This document shows, in pieces, positions 37,393 to 45,638 of a stretch of DNA of 64,000 nucleotides. The notes beneath the pieces are model-generated. The model ran no database searches. It was not told the origin of the DNA and worked only from the letters and a program-made list of their open reading frames with translations. The DNA lies in NCBI GenBank assembly GCA_025041175.1, contig JAKCFJ010000001.1:1674001-1738000 (forward strand), read 5' to 3'. The position numbers were made by a program, and so were the translations under genes. Origin of the DNA: Halobacteriales archaeon YIM A00010. GTDB taxonomy: Archaea > Halobacteriota > Halobacteria > Halobacteriales > Haloarculaceae. How positions within the stretch are numbered: position 1 is the stretch's first letter; each line of letters begins with the position of its first letter.

Positions 37393-38286
37393 ATGACGAC
37401 CGTTCTCGATGGCGACGCCATCGCCGGCGATATTCGTGATTCGCTCACCGACAGCATCGATACGCTCACGGACGCGGGTGTAACGCCCGGACTGGCGACG
37501 GTGCTGATGAGCACCGATCCCTCGAGCGAGACGTACGTCTCGATGAAACAGCGCGACTGTGAGGAGGTCGGCATCGACGGCATCCACGTCGAGATCGATT
37601 CCGACGCGCCCGCCGAGGAGCTGTACGACACGATCGACGACCTCAACGACGATCCGGCGGCCCACGGCATCCTCGTGCAGCTTCCCGTTCCCGAGCACGT
37701 GGACAAACGCCGGGTGTTGGAGAGCATCGATCCCGCGAAGGACGTCGACGGCTTTCATCCGGAGAACGTCGGCCGTCTGGTGGGCGGGCAGCCGCGTTTC
37801 AAACCGTGTACGCCCCACGGTGTTCAGAAGCTCCTCGACGCGGCGGACGTCGATCCCGACGGGAAAGACGTGGTGATCGTCGGTCGTTCGGAAATCGTCG
37901 GCAAGCCGCTGGCGAACCTGCTGCTCCAGAAAGCACCGGGTGGCAACGCGACGGTGACCGTGTGTCACTCCCATACGGCGGATCTCGCGGCGAAAACGCG
38001 CGCGGCGGACATCGTCGTCGCGGCCGCGGGCGTGCCCGAACTCGTCGACGGGACGATGCTCCGCGAGGGCGCGACGGTGATCGACGTGGGCGTCAACGCC
38101 GTGGACGCGGACACAGAGAAAGGGTACGAACTCGTCGGGGACGTGGAGTTCGAGAGCGCGAAGGAGAAGGCGGGCGTCATCACCCCCGTCCCCGGCGGTG
38201 TCGGTCCCATGACGCGCGCCATGCTGTTGTACAACACGGTGAAAGCCGCGGGCGAACAGGCGGGGGTCGAGGTCGAACTCCCGTGA
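37393..38286 (+). CDS. folD: methylenetetrahydrofolate dehydrogenase/cyclohydrolase FolD
   Basis: Encodes 297 residues. Catalytic Lys in ETYVSMKQRDCEEVG, active loop HGILVQLPVPEHVDKRRVLE, FKPCTPHGVQKLLDA, the NADP loop IVGRSEIVGKPLANLLLQ and ITPVPGGVGPMTRAMLLYNT are intact. ATG at 37393 gives the conserved N terminus MTTVLDGDAIAGDIRDS. The stop overlaps the Nudix GTG start (GTGA). Confidence 0.97.
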   Translation: MTTVLDGDAIAGDIRDSLTDSIDTLTDAGVTPGLATVLMSTDPSSETYVSMKQRDCEEVGIDGIHVEIDSDAPAEELYDTIDDLNDDPAAHGILVQLPVPEHVDKRRVLESIDPAKDVDGFHPENVGRLVGGQPRFKPCTPHGVQKLLDAADVDPDGKDVVIVGRSEIVGKPLANLLLQKAPGGNATVTVCHSHTADLAAKTRAADIVVAAAGVPELVDGTMLREGATVIDVGVNAVDADTEKGYELVGDVEFESAKEKAGVITPVPGGVGPMTRAMLLYNTVKAAGEQAGVEVELP

Positions 38287-38789
38287 GCCGAACCGATCCG
38301 AACCCGACGGTCGAAACGCTTCGCTCGCGGTACGAGAACGTCGTTCACCACGAAGCGAGCCACGAGCTCGACGCCGACACGTTCGCGTCGATGCGAGCGT
38401 CGCCGCGCGGCTGGGGCGTCGGAGCGCTGGTCGTGGACGCCGCCGAGCGTCTGCTGCTCGTCCGAGAAGACGGGCAGTGGTTGGCCCCCGGCGGGCGGCT
38501 CGAAGTCGACGAGTCGCCCGAGACCGGAGCCGTCCGAGAGGTCCGCGAGGAGACGGGTGTAGACGTGTCACTTCGTGGACTGGCGGGCATCGCCGAACAG
38601 ACGTTCGTTAACGAGGACACGGGCGACTCGTTCGCGTTCCGCTTTGCGATGTTCGAGGCGACGCCGGAGACGACCGAGGTGGCCGACGATCCTGGACTCC
38701 CCAGTGAATCGATCAGTTCGGTCGAGTGGCATACGTCCGTTCCGACCGACACCTACGTGCGTGATTTCGTGGTCGAACTGCTCGGATAG
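38283..38789 (+). CDS. Nudix hydrolase
   Basis: Encodes 168 residues from a GTG overlapping the folD stop. The Nudix box GGRLEVDESPETGAVREVRE-ETGV (G-x5-E-x7-REVREETG) is complete. Residues before it, WGVGALVVDAAERLLLVRED, form the usual first strands. The substrate (nucleoside diphosphate-X) is unknown. Translational coupling suggests co-regulation with C1 metabolism. Confidence 0.9.
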   Translation: MSRTDPNPTVETLRSRYENVVHHEASHELDADTFASMRASPRGWGVGALVVDAAERLLLVREDGQWLAPGGRLEVDESPETGAVREVREETGVDVSLRGLAGIAEQTFVNEDTGDSFAFRFAMFEATPETTEVADDPGLPSESISSVEWHTSVPTDTYVRDFVVELLG

Positions 38790-38797
38790 GGGCAGCT

Positions 38798-38896
38798 ATG
38801 TTCGTGGTGCAACGGGTGAGAACAGTTATCGGTGATAGCATCGAGCAGGCGCGGCGTGAGCTTCGGAACGGAATGGACGAGCGCATGGAACAGTAG
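38798..38896 (+). CDS. possible 32-residue peptide
   Basis: MFVVQRVRTVIGDSIEQARR continues for 12 residues to MEQ and TAG. It could form one amphipathic helix. It starts 8 nt after the Nudix stop, preceded by GGGGCAG. Coding status is uncertain. Confidence 0.3.
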   Translation: MFVVQRVRTVIGDSIEQARRELRNGMDERMEQ

Positions 38897-38908
38897 GTCA
38901 CGAAGAAC

Positions 38909-39988
38909 TCACATCTCGTCTGCCATCGCCACCGCCTGCTCCAGCTCGACCGGTTCCTCGGCGTCCGCGAGCCGTTCGAGCAGCGCGTCGATCAGTTCCT
39001 CCGACGGCTTTCTGTCCGCCCGTTCGAACAGCCGTTCGGCCGCCTCTCGTCCCGTGTGCGCGCCGAACAGGAGATGGCGCTCGCCGCCGAACGTTTCGGG
39101 ATCGTACGGCTCGAACGTCGCCGGATCCTCGAGCATCGCTGCCGTGTGCAGCCCCGACTCGTGGGATGTAACTGCCTTCCCGATGACCGGCGCGCGGGGA
39201 TCGACCGGTTCGTCGAGCGCATCGAGCACCCCGCGACACGCCGGGATGAGCTGGTCGCGCGCGAGACCGGTTTCGTGCCTGTCCGCTTCGAGCGCAACGA
39301 CGACCTCCTCCAGGGCGGGGTTGCCCGCTCGCTCGCCCAGCGACGCGACGCTCATGTCCACCCGGTCGACGCCGAGCCGTGCGGTGACGAGCGCGTTCGC
39401 GGTGGCGACCCCCAGGTCGTCGTGAAAGTGGACGCCGACGCGATCGAGCGGAACGCCAAGCCCGGCCAGCGTCCGCAGATACCCCGCGACGAAGGAGGGC
39501 GTGCGCGCACCGACCGTGTCGGCGAGCGTGATCGGCGCGTCGAACCACTCGAATGCCGGCGCGACGTCGTCCGCGTCGGTGCGAAACGCGTCCATCAGGG
39601 TGAGATGCGCGCGTGCGCCGCCCTCGCGCACCCGATCGATTGCTCTCCGTGCGGTTTCGAACGCCTCGTCCCGGGACCCACCGAGAACCGCATCCAGCTG
39701 CCGATCGGAAACGGGAACGAACACCTCCACCACGTCGGCCTCCGCATCGAGCGCGGCGTCAACGTCGTCGGCCCTCGCCCGGGCGATCGCAACCACATCG
39801 CTGTCGAGCGTGGCCGCCAGCCGTCGCGTGACCGCCGCGTCGTGTTCGCCTGTTGCCGGAAAGCCGGCCTGAACGAGCGGTAACGACAGCCCATCGAGCG
39901 CCCGACCCGCGGCGATCGTCTGCTCGACGGTGTACTCTCGACCCGGCATCTGCGCGGCCTCCCGAAGCGTCACGTCACAGATTCTCAT
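38909..39988 (-). CDS. LeuA/HMGL-family TIM-barrel enzyme
   Basis: Encodes 359 residues. Begins MRICDVTLREAAQMPGREYT, the metal/substrate motif of isopropylmalate, homocitrate and citramalate synthases and HMG-CoA lyases. The metal-binding HFHDDLGVATANALVTARLG and GERAGNPALEEVVVALEADR, plus GKAVTSHESGLHTAAMLEDP, favour the synthase (DRE-TIM) branch. The C-terminal regulatory domain of LeuA is missing. The start overlaps the CoA-transferase stop (ATGA). The reaction is undetermined. Confidence 0.82.
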   Translation of the reverse strand: MRICDVTLREAAQMPGREYTVEQTIAAGRALDGLSLPLVQAGFPATGEHDAAVTRRLAATLDSDVVAIARARADDVDAALDAEADVVEVFVPVSDRQLDAVLGGSRDEAFETARRAIDRVREGGARAHLTLMDAFRTDADDVAPAFEWFDAPITLADTVGARTPSFVAGYLRTLAGLGVPLDRVGVHFHDDLGVATANALVTARLGVDRVDMSVASLGERAGNPALEEVVVALEADRHETGLARDQLIPACRGVLDALDEPVDPRAPVIGKAVTSHESGLHTAAMLEDPATFEPYDPETFGGERHLLFGAHTGREAAERLFERADRKPSEELIDALLERLADAEEPVELEQAVAMADEM

Positions 39989-41187
39989 ACGATTCCCTCG
40001 CGCTGGAGCGTTTCATACAGTTTCGGATCGAGTCCAAGCTCCTCGAGATACACCTCGTCGTTGTGTTCCCCGAGACGGGGACCGAGGTGCTCGACCCGCC
40101 CGGGAGTACGGGAGAACTTCGGAACCGTGTTCATCGTCTTGATCGATCCGAGATCCGGATCCTCGACAGCGATGATGTCGTCGCGCGCGGCGTACTGTTC
40201 GTCCTCGAAGATGTCGCTCATGTCGTACACCGGCGCGACGACCGCATCGTCCTCCCCGAGCGCTTCGAGCACGTCCTCCGTCGTCCGGGCTTCGATCCAC
40301 GGCGCGATGTACCCATCGAGCTCCTCGGCGTGCTCGACGCGCGCGCCGTTCGTTGCAAAGCGTTCGTCCTCGATGAGTTCGGGGTGACCGATCGCCCGAG
40401 CGAGATTCTCGAAGATGGATTGAGAGGACGCCGAGAGCGCGACGTAGCCATCCGTCGTGGCGTACACGTTTCGCGGTGCGGCGTTGGTGTGGTGGTTGCC
40501 GATGCGTTCGGAGAGCTCTCCGAGCCGATCGTACTTCTCGACGGCCCCAGGAAACATCCGAAACAGCGACTCGTACAGGCTCACGTCGATCACCTGTCCC
40601 TCGCCCGCTTGAGAGCCGGCGAGTCGCTCGTAGAGGGCGAACATCGTCGCCTGCACGGCGGTCCCCGCGGCGGCCATGTCCGCGAGGCTGATCGGCGGAA
40701 GGAGCGGCTCGCGGTCTGCAAAGCCGTTGACGTGGGCAAACCCCGATATCGCCTCGGCGACGGTCCCAAACCCCGGTAACGAGGAGCGTGGACCGGTCTG
40801 TCCGTACCCCGAAATGCGGGTCACGATCAGCTCTGAATTCTCTTCGTGGAGTGTTTCGGGAGCGAGCCCCCACCCTTCCAACGTTCCGGGGCGGAAGTTT
40901 TCCACGAGCACATCCGCGTCGCTCACGAGATCCAACAGGAGTGTACGCCCCTCGTCGGTGCTCAGATCGAGCGTGATACACCGCTTGTTCCGGGCGAGCG
41001 ATTTCCACCAGAGCGACACCTCCGCGTCGAACGGTGCCCAGTCCCGTATCGGATCGTGGTGCGTCGGGTGTTCGACCATCACCACGTCCGCGCCGAAATC
41101 CGCGAGCTGCATCGTCGCAAACCCGCCGCTGATCATTCCCGAGCAGTCGATCACCCGAAGCCCATCGAGCGGACCAAAGCCGGTCAT
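39985..41187 (-). CDS. family III (CaiB-type) CoA-transferase
   Basis: Encodes 400 residues. N terminus GPLDGLRVIDCSGMISGGFA and FGADVVMVEHP fit family III; the segment NKRCITLDLSTDEGRTLLLD and ADVLVENFRPGTLEGWGL are diagnostic. The catalytic Asp expected in the SLADMAAAGTAVQATMFALY block is present. Haloarchaea use such enzymes for mesaconate and other dicarboxylic acids. It is translationally coupled to the LeuA-like gene downstream, so both probably act on the same carbon skeleton. ATG at 41187 is chosen over one five codons upstream. Confidence 0.88.
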   Translation of the reverse strand: MTGFGPLDGLRVIDCSGMISGGFATMQLADFGADVVMVEHPTHHDPIRDWAPFDAEVSLWWKSLARNKRCITLDLSTDEGRTLLLDLVSDADVLVENFRPGTLEGWGLAPETLHEENSELIVTRISGYGQTGPRSSLPGFGTVAEAISGFAHVNGFADREPLLPPISLADMAAAGTAVQATMFALYERLAGSQAGEGQVIDVSLYESLFRMFPGAVEKYDRLGELSERIGNHHTNAAPRNVYATTDGYVALSASSQSIFENLARAIGHPELIEDERFATNGARVEHAEELDGYIAPWIEARTTEDVLEALGEDDAVVAPVYDMSDIFEDEQYAARDDIIAVEDPDLGSIKTMNTVPKFSRTPGRVEHLGPRLGEHNDEVYLEELGLDPKLYETLQREGIV

Positions 41188-41261
41188 ACCGAAGACGCAC
41201 ACGCCACCGACCTAATCGTTGGGAGGGCCACCCAGCCGTCGAATCGACGCCGGAGACCGGT

Positions 41262-41969
41262 TCATTCGATCTCGTCCAGGCGTGATCGGGCCGTTGTGAG
41301 CGTGTCGGCGTCGGTACAGACGTGCTCCCGAAGCTCCCGAACGGCCCGGACCAACCGTTCTGCCGCCGCGGGATCGACGTCGCCATCGAGCGCTTCGATT
41401 CGGCGGACGTGTTCCGCGATCGTCTCGAGCACCGACCCTGCCTGCCGATCGGGATGGTCCTCGAGATACCGCTTGAACTCCCGCCGGTAGTCGTCTACAG
41501 CCGCTGCACACGCTAGTCCGCGGGCTGGTCGCATCGATTCGGGCACGTCCTCGGGATCGGGCCGGTGTCCCGCATCGGCTTCCCTGAGCAACGAGAGGAG
41601 ATACAACTCCGCTTCGTCCCCGATCCGCATCGATCGACGCGACTCGCGGGCGCTGTACGCGAGTTCGGTCGCCGCGAGATACGTCTCCGAAAGCCCCCTG
41701 AGCTCGCCCGCGTGGATGAATCCGGTCCGGTTGGTGTACGCCCGACACCGCTCGATTGCGTCCCGGAGCGCCGCCGACAGACCGTCCTCCTCGACCAACG
41801 ACCGGGCTGGCGAGAGATCGAGCGTGACGGGCGTGTCGGTGTGCTCGGCGCGCTCGTCGACTCCCCGGCTCCACAGGCTGTCACAGTTCGGACAGGACAC
41901 CTCGCCGGTTTCGTAGTACGACCACCGCGTCCCACACTCCTGGCACTCGCGCTGGCCTCGGATTTTCAT
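41262..41969 (-). CDS. TFIIB-type zinc-ribbon haloarchaeal protein (likely DUF7117)
   Basis: Encodes 235 residues. The N terminus RECQECGTRWSYYETGEVSCPNC (shown by its Cys pairs C9-x2-C12 and C26-x2-C29) is a zinc ribbon. The remaining 190 residues are helical, Arg/Glu-rich and include ESRRSMRIGDEAELYLLSLL. It matches a haloarchaeal family of unknown function, from memory DUF7117. It stands alone between the CoA-transferase operon and a miniature element. Confidence 0.75.
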   Translation of the reverse strand: MKIRGQRECQECGTRWSYYETGEVSCPNCDSLWSRGVDERAEHTDTPVTLDLSPARSLVEEDGLSAALRDAIERCRAYTNRTGFIHAGELRGLSETYLAATELAYSARESRRSMRIGDEAELYLLSLLREADAGHRPDPEDVPESMRPARGLACAAAVDDYRREFKRYLEDHPDRQAGSVLETIAEHVRRIEALDGDVDPAAAERLVRAVRELREHVCTDADTLTTARSRLDEIE

Positions 41970-42023
41970 GCGTCCTATTTATCGATCGAACCCAAAAAGA
42001 CGGTCGACTCCGCTGCCACTGAT

Positions 42024-42116
42024 ACTGTCGGACCGACGGACGGATTGCGACGGACTATCCCGCTGCTGTCTGTCGGTTCACCGGTATCCGATAGTCACTC
42101 ATCTCTGTCCGACAGT
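42024..42116. mobile_element. miniature element, 93-bp type
   Basis: Starts ACTGTCGGACCGACGG and ends CTGTCCGACAGT, with AT bases outside so that the ends read TGATACTGTCGGA and TCCGACAGTATGA, near-perfect inverted repeats. No coding capacity. A degenerate relative is at 55231-55320. It shares the ATACTGTCGG ends with the 207-bp and 105-bp elements. Confidence 0.65.
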
Positions 42117-42218
42117 ATGACCACCAACAGTTATTACGTATAGTACACGTATTATTGCACACGATGTCGTCGAATCCGCCGGCGTCCACGACAGGCGAGG
42201 ATAGAGGAAGCCACAGCG

Positions 42219-42689
42219 ATGTGGCTGATCGAGAAATTCTGCGGTACTGAATCGACGCGGTCCACAGCACCACGGCAGGCGAGCGAGTCGGTCGAACGCG
42301 ATGGGGATGCCGTTGTCCTCGAACTCTCGGGGACGACCCACGTTCTGACCCCAGCGCAGGCGCGGGGGCTCCATGCTGCGCTGGATGAGGCGCTGTATCA
42401 CACCGAAACGTTCACTCACACGGTTTGTGAGCACCGGCCGGACGGCTCGTACGTGGTCGCCCGCCGGCGCGCGGAATCGGCGGGCCACCGAAAGGTGTTC
42501 GACTCCTTTGAGGCGCTCGGTGAACTGTACGAACGGCTCCCACCGGAGTTCACCGCCGAAGACGTCGAGTTCCCCGGACTGACGGGGGGACGGCGGCACA
42601 TGCTCGTCCGCCACTTCACCGAGCATCCGGCGTTCGATTGTGCGCTAGATCGTCGACAGCCGCTCACAGCGCGAAAAACCGACTCGTAG
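42219..42689 (+). CDS. conserved haloarchaeal protein (likely DUF7528)
   Basis: Encodes 156 residues. GDAVVLELSGTTHVLTPAQA and LHAALDEALYHTETFTHTVC are followed by SYVVARRRAESAGHRKVFDS and ERLPPEFTAEDVEFPGLTGG. It looks like a small alpha/beta DNA- or RNA-associated protein, but I know no function; the family is probably DUF7528. The N-terminal 15 residues may be over-extended. Confidence 0.7.
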   Translation: MWLIEKFCGTESTRSTAPRQASESVERDGDAVVLELSGTTHVLTPAQARGLHAALDEALYHTETFTHTVCEHRPDGSYVVARRRAESAGHRKVFDSFEALGELYERLPPEFTAEDVEFPGLTGGRRHMLVRHFTEHPAFDCALDRRQPLTARKTDS

Positions 42690-42772
42690 CGCTGGCTCGG
42701 TGAGAAAACGCTGGAGGCGAGCAGAGCCGTCGAGTCCACAGGCTTTTGCTGTGGGCGACGGTTCTCACAGCC

Positions 42773-42919
42773 ATGCGGAGTGAAGAGGAAATCCGAGACC
42801 AATACGAATTTCTCAAAGAGGAACTCGACGACGAGGAGATGCGTCACGAGGGGGTCCGACAGATGTTTACGTACTATCGCCGCGCCCTCGGGTGGGTACT
42901 CGAAGAAGAGCACATGTAA
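42773..42919 (+). CDS. small acidic helical protein, 48 residues
   Basis: MRSEEEIRDQYEFLKEELDD then MRHEGVRQMFTYYRRALGWV. Charged heptad-like spacing suggests one or two helices. Good codon use and a distinct ATG. Similar tiny proteins are widespread in haloarchaea; function unknown. Confidence 0.7.
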   Translation: MRSEEEIRDQYEFLKEELDDEEMRHEGVRQMFTYYRRALGWVLEEEHM

Positions 42920-43110
42920 ATGACCCACCACTGACGCGACAGGAACGCGCGTTCGTGCTGAGCAGCCGGGACCTCGTCGACCCCGTTTCGTTCGAAACCA
43001 GACATTTCGGAACTGTATGGCGGTACGACCACGACAGACCGTCGGAAACGGCGAGCGGCCGGAGGCACGATGGGTGATACCACGGTTGACGGTGCTCCCG
43101 GACCCGGTAA

Positions 43111-43235
43111 GTTTATGCCAATGAAGCCACTTGGTTGGATTGACGCTTCGCTTGGAGGGCCGAAGCGTCAGCGGGGACCAATTCAGGGCGGCATGCCTGG
43201 CCGGGTGTTTTCACCCCGGCTGGGCTGCTTTCCTT
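43111..43235 (+). ncRNA. candidate structured RNA with two strong hairpins
   Basis: Hairpin 1: TGACGCTTCG (43141-43150) pairs perfectly with CGAAGCGTCA (43161-43170) over a 10-nt loop. Outside it TTGGT (43131-43135) pairs with ACCAA (43177-43181), leaving a 5/6-nt internal loop. Hairpin 2: GCCGGGTG-TTTT-CACCCCGGC (43200-43220, one bulge) extended by GCCT/GGGC and GC/GC. TTTATG at 43112-43117 could be a TATA box about 20 bp upstream, and TTTCCTTTC follows. No protein frame fits. The internal loop under a 10-bp helix recalls an H/ACA guide RNA, but no ACA box is at the expected place. Confidence 0.5.
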
Positions 43236-43287
43236 TCTACTTACACTCGTCGTGTAGCGACGGTACTCGATTCGATCGACACCACGA

Positions 43288-43509
43288 TCAATCGCTCTCT
43301 CGTTCGGAAATACGCTGGAGCGAGTCAGCGATACTCTCCACAGCGAACAGAAACCGCCGAGAGACGACCACCAATCTGATGCCCACCACTGCCAATACGC
43401 CGAGCAGCAACTGACCCCGAATGAGTGCGTAGCCGAACACGAGGACGTACACCAACCAGACTCCGCTCTTTCGGCCGACGGAATGCGACGGAATAGTTCG
43501 TTGAGACAT
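43288..43509 (-). CDS. small membrane protein, 73 residues
   Basis: After a short polar N terminus (MSQRTIPSHSVGRKSG) come two hydrophobic segments, VWLVYVLVFGYALIRGQLLL and GVLAVVGIRLVVVSRRFLF, then an amphipathic charged tail ending ERESD. The N terminus should face outside and the tail inside by the positive-inside rule. Family unknown. Confidence 0.65.
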   Translation of the reverse strand: MSQRTIPSHSVGRKSGVWLVYVLVFGYALIRGQLLLGVLAVVGIRLVVVSRRFLFAVESIADSLQRISERESD

Positions 43510-43639
43510 ATTTTGGATATAAAGAACCTTCGATAAAATGGTTGCTATCGTGTACTGTCGTTTCAGGATCGTGAAGCCGATCCGTGACCCAACGGCTCGA
43601 AAGAACTGTGATACCGGACAGACGTGGAAGCGCTTCGAT

Positions 43640-43972
43640 TAGTCCGTTCTACAATCGTACTTCAGGTGTGCCTTTTCCACCGGAACCGACATCTACGCCT
43701 CGGGAGCGCTCTCGAACTCCTCGACGTGGGAGGACGCCGACCCGGTGCTGTTTTCGTGGCCTCCGACCGGCTCACTCGACTCGATACCGCTCCCCGCGGG
43801 GGACGAAACCGTCGCTGGCATGACCGCCGTCAACGGCGACCTCCTCATCGCAACGCACTGGGCAACCTATTCGTCCACCGTAGCTCGTGAAACGATGCGC
43901 GAACTCCCCGTCCGGACCGCCCACCGGCCGGTACACGCCGGTCACCCCGCACGACCAATAACGCAGGGATAA
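43640..43972 (+). pseudogene. fragment of a beta-propeller-like protein
   Basis: The frame reads GTDIYASGALSNSSTWEDAD, then VLFSWPPTGSLDSIPLPAGD and GMTAVNGDLLIATHWATYSS. Alternating short strands and the ALxNSSTWED pattern look like blades of a repeat protein. There is no start codon in frame after the upstream TAG, and the tail is basic, so this is a remnant. Confidence 0.45.
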
Positions 43973-44130
43973 ATTATGTAGTATAACAAATAGTATTTAT
44001 TGCGTTGTCGGACGATCGTACGGCGTGGGGACGGAATCCGGGGACTCGATGCGGTGGGGTGTCGGCACCACGAGATCCGGCATCATCGGTTCGATCCTTC
44101 CGGGGCCCGTATCCCACTCCACACACGATC

Positions 44131-44697
44131 ATGACTCCGACGAATCTGCCGCTTTCACGACGAAGTGTACTAAAAACGATGGGTGGGTCGGTGGTTGGTG
44201 CCACCGCTGTGGGATCGGCCAGCGCGATACCCATCAGTAGTGAGACCGAGGGAGCGATCGACCTCGCGGTCGAAGCAACAGCCGATATCGACATCGAACG
44301 GACGACCGCGATCGACGCCGACGCAGAAGTGGCCGTCGACGCTTCCAACGACATCCGTGTGACACTCGGCTCGGAGGCGGACATCGACGTCAACTCCGGC
44401 GGGATCACGGGGCTATACAAGATCACGCTCCGCAACGTCGAGCACGTCGACGTCACCATCGAAGCTGGGGCAACAGCCGAACTCCTCGTGTATGCGGGCA
44501 CGCACGTGGATCTAACGGTCGAGTTGGACGCGGTGGTCACGCTCCTTGTCGAGTCGGACGCGTCGGTCGTCATCCACGCCGAGGCGGACGCGGAGGTGGC
44601 GGTGACCGCCGCGCCCGGCGCGGATGTCACGGTGGACGCCGACGCAACTGCCGAGGTCGACGTCACGACCGAGACCGAGATCGGTCCGATCGGGTGA
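44131..44697 (+). CDS. Tat-exported acidic beta-repeat protein
   Basis: Encodes 188 residues. The N terminus PLSRRSVLKTMGGSVVGATA is a Tat signal ending near GSASA. The mature part is a run of short alternating strands rich in Asp, Val, Ala, Thr and Glu (VDVTIEAGATAELLVYAGTH, VVTLLVESDASVVIHAEADA, DVTVDADATAEVDV). Spacing is about 8-10 residues per strand. No cysteine, no lipobox and no C-terminal anchor. It may be a cell-surface or secreted beta-solenoid. No family recognised. Confidence 0.75.
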   Translation: MTPTNLPLSRRSVLKTMGGSVVGATAVGSASAIPISSETEGAIDLAVEATADIDIERTTAIDADAEVAVDASNDIRVTLGSEADIDVNSGGITGLYKITLRNVEHVDVTIEAGATAELLVYAGTHVDLTVELDAVVTLLVESDASVVIHAEADAEVAVTAAPGADVTVDADATAEVDVTTETEIGPIG

Positions 44698-44787
44698 CCG
44701 AAAGGGCGCTGTCGACCCACGAATCGTTTTATTGATCGGGGGGCCTCCTGCCGGTACGTGTTGATACGAACGGAAACACCGAATCGA

Positions 44788-45054
44788 TTACTCGATCACG
44801 AAATCGCCGTTCGACCCGTTCTCGTGCCACTCGATCTCGAATTCGACGCTCAGTTCCGGATCGCCGTCATCGGTTTCGCGCTCGGCCTTCACCTCGAACT
44901 CCGCTCGATCGGGGATCTCCAAGGTGACTGACTCCGTGCCGCTCGACAGCGTGACCGGTTCCCCTGCGTCCAGCGCATCGGCGACCGAACGCAGATGCGA
45001 CGCGATTTCTGCTCTGCTCTGGCGTCGTTCGGTAACGAACAGTGTTTCCTCCAT
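44788..45054 (-). CDS. amphi-Trp domain protein
   Basis: Encodes 88 residues. MEETLFVTERRQSRAEIASH, then LDAGEPVTLSSGTESVTLEI and VEFEIEWHENG with the conserved Trp match the amphi-Trp domain, a small archaeal/bacterial domain of unknown role. Lies divergent from the PadR-type gene with an AT-rich spacer. Confidence 0.82.
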   Translation of the reverse strand: MEETLFVTERRQSRAEIASHLRSVADALDAGEPVTLSSGTESVTLEIPDRAEFEVKAERETDDGDPELSVEFEIEWHENGSNGDFVIE

Positions 45055-45264
45055 ATCCTTCCTCCATCACGTCAATATATAAATTAGTCGGTGTTCTAGA
45101 ATAGAGAAAATAAACGATATATTTAATACTGTCTGTTTGGTAATCTCCCAAGAGGTTGTCACGGGGATATCGAGCGATTGGGAACCCCACTCACTCGACG
45201 CGAGAGAAACGATCGACCGACACGCTTATGCTGCTGAATCGGTAATATCCGGAAGTATACAGTC

Positions 45265-45552
45265 ATGCACGATTTGACCGGTTTTCAACGGGACCTGCTG
45301 TACGTCATCGCGGGCAACGATGAACCACACGGACTTGCGATCAAAGACGAACTCGAAAAGTACTACGAAAAGGAGATCCACCACGGGCGCTTGTATCCGA
45401 ATCTCGACACGCTCGTAGAGAAGGGGTTGGTCGAGAAGGGCCAGCGCGACCGGCGGACGAACTACTACACGCTCACGCGTCGTGGACAGCGCGAGATCGA
45501 CGCTCGCAACGACTGGGAGGCCCAGTACATCAGCATCGAAGCAGAGGCGTGA
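45265..45552 (+). CDS. PadR-family transcriptional regulator
   Basis: Encodes 95 residues. FQRDLLYVIAGNDEPHGLAI, then HHGRLYPNLDTLVEKGLVEK and YYTLTRRGQREIDARNDWE form the PadR winged helix; the dimer helix at the C terminus is minimal. Haloarchaeal PadR proteins of this length sense unknown signals. Confidence 0.9.
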   Translation: MHDLTGFQRDLLYVIAGNDEPHGLAIKDELEKYYEKEIHHGRLYPNLDTLVEKGLVEKGQRDRRTNYYTLTRRGQREIDARNDWEAQYISIEAEA

Positions 45553-45638
45553 GCGAGTATCGGTTGTAGACGGAGAGTATCAGGAGTGATCGGCGTTCGC
45601 GGGTCGGCCCGACGTCACTCCACACCGGAACAGGGGAA

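Noticed and set aside
42892-43077. GTG-started frame of 61 codons after the 48-residue gene (contains LTRQERAFVLSSRDLVDP)
   Set aside because: It overlaps the preceding gene, has no good start, and composition is only weakly protein-like.
43070-43414. 114-codon frame across the hairpin region
   Set aside because: Sequence is low quality (SSCSDGTRFDRHHDQ) and it overlaps strong RNA hairpins and an opposite-strand membrane protein.
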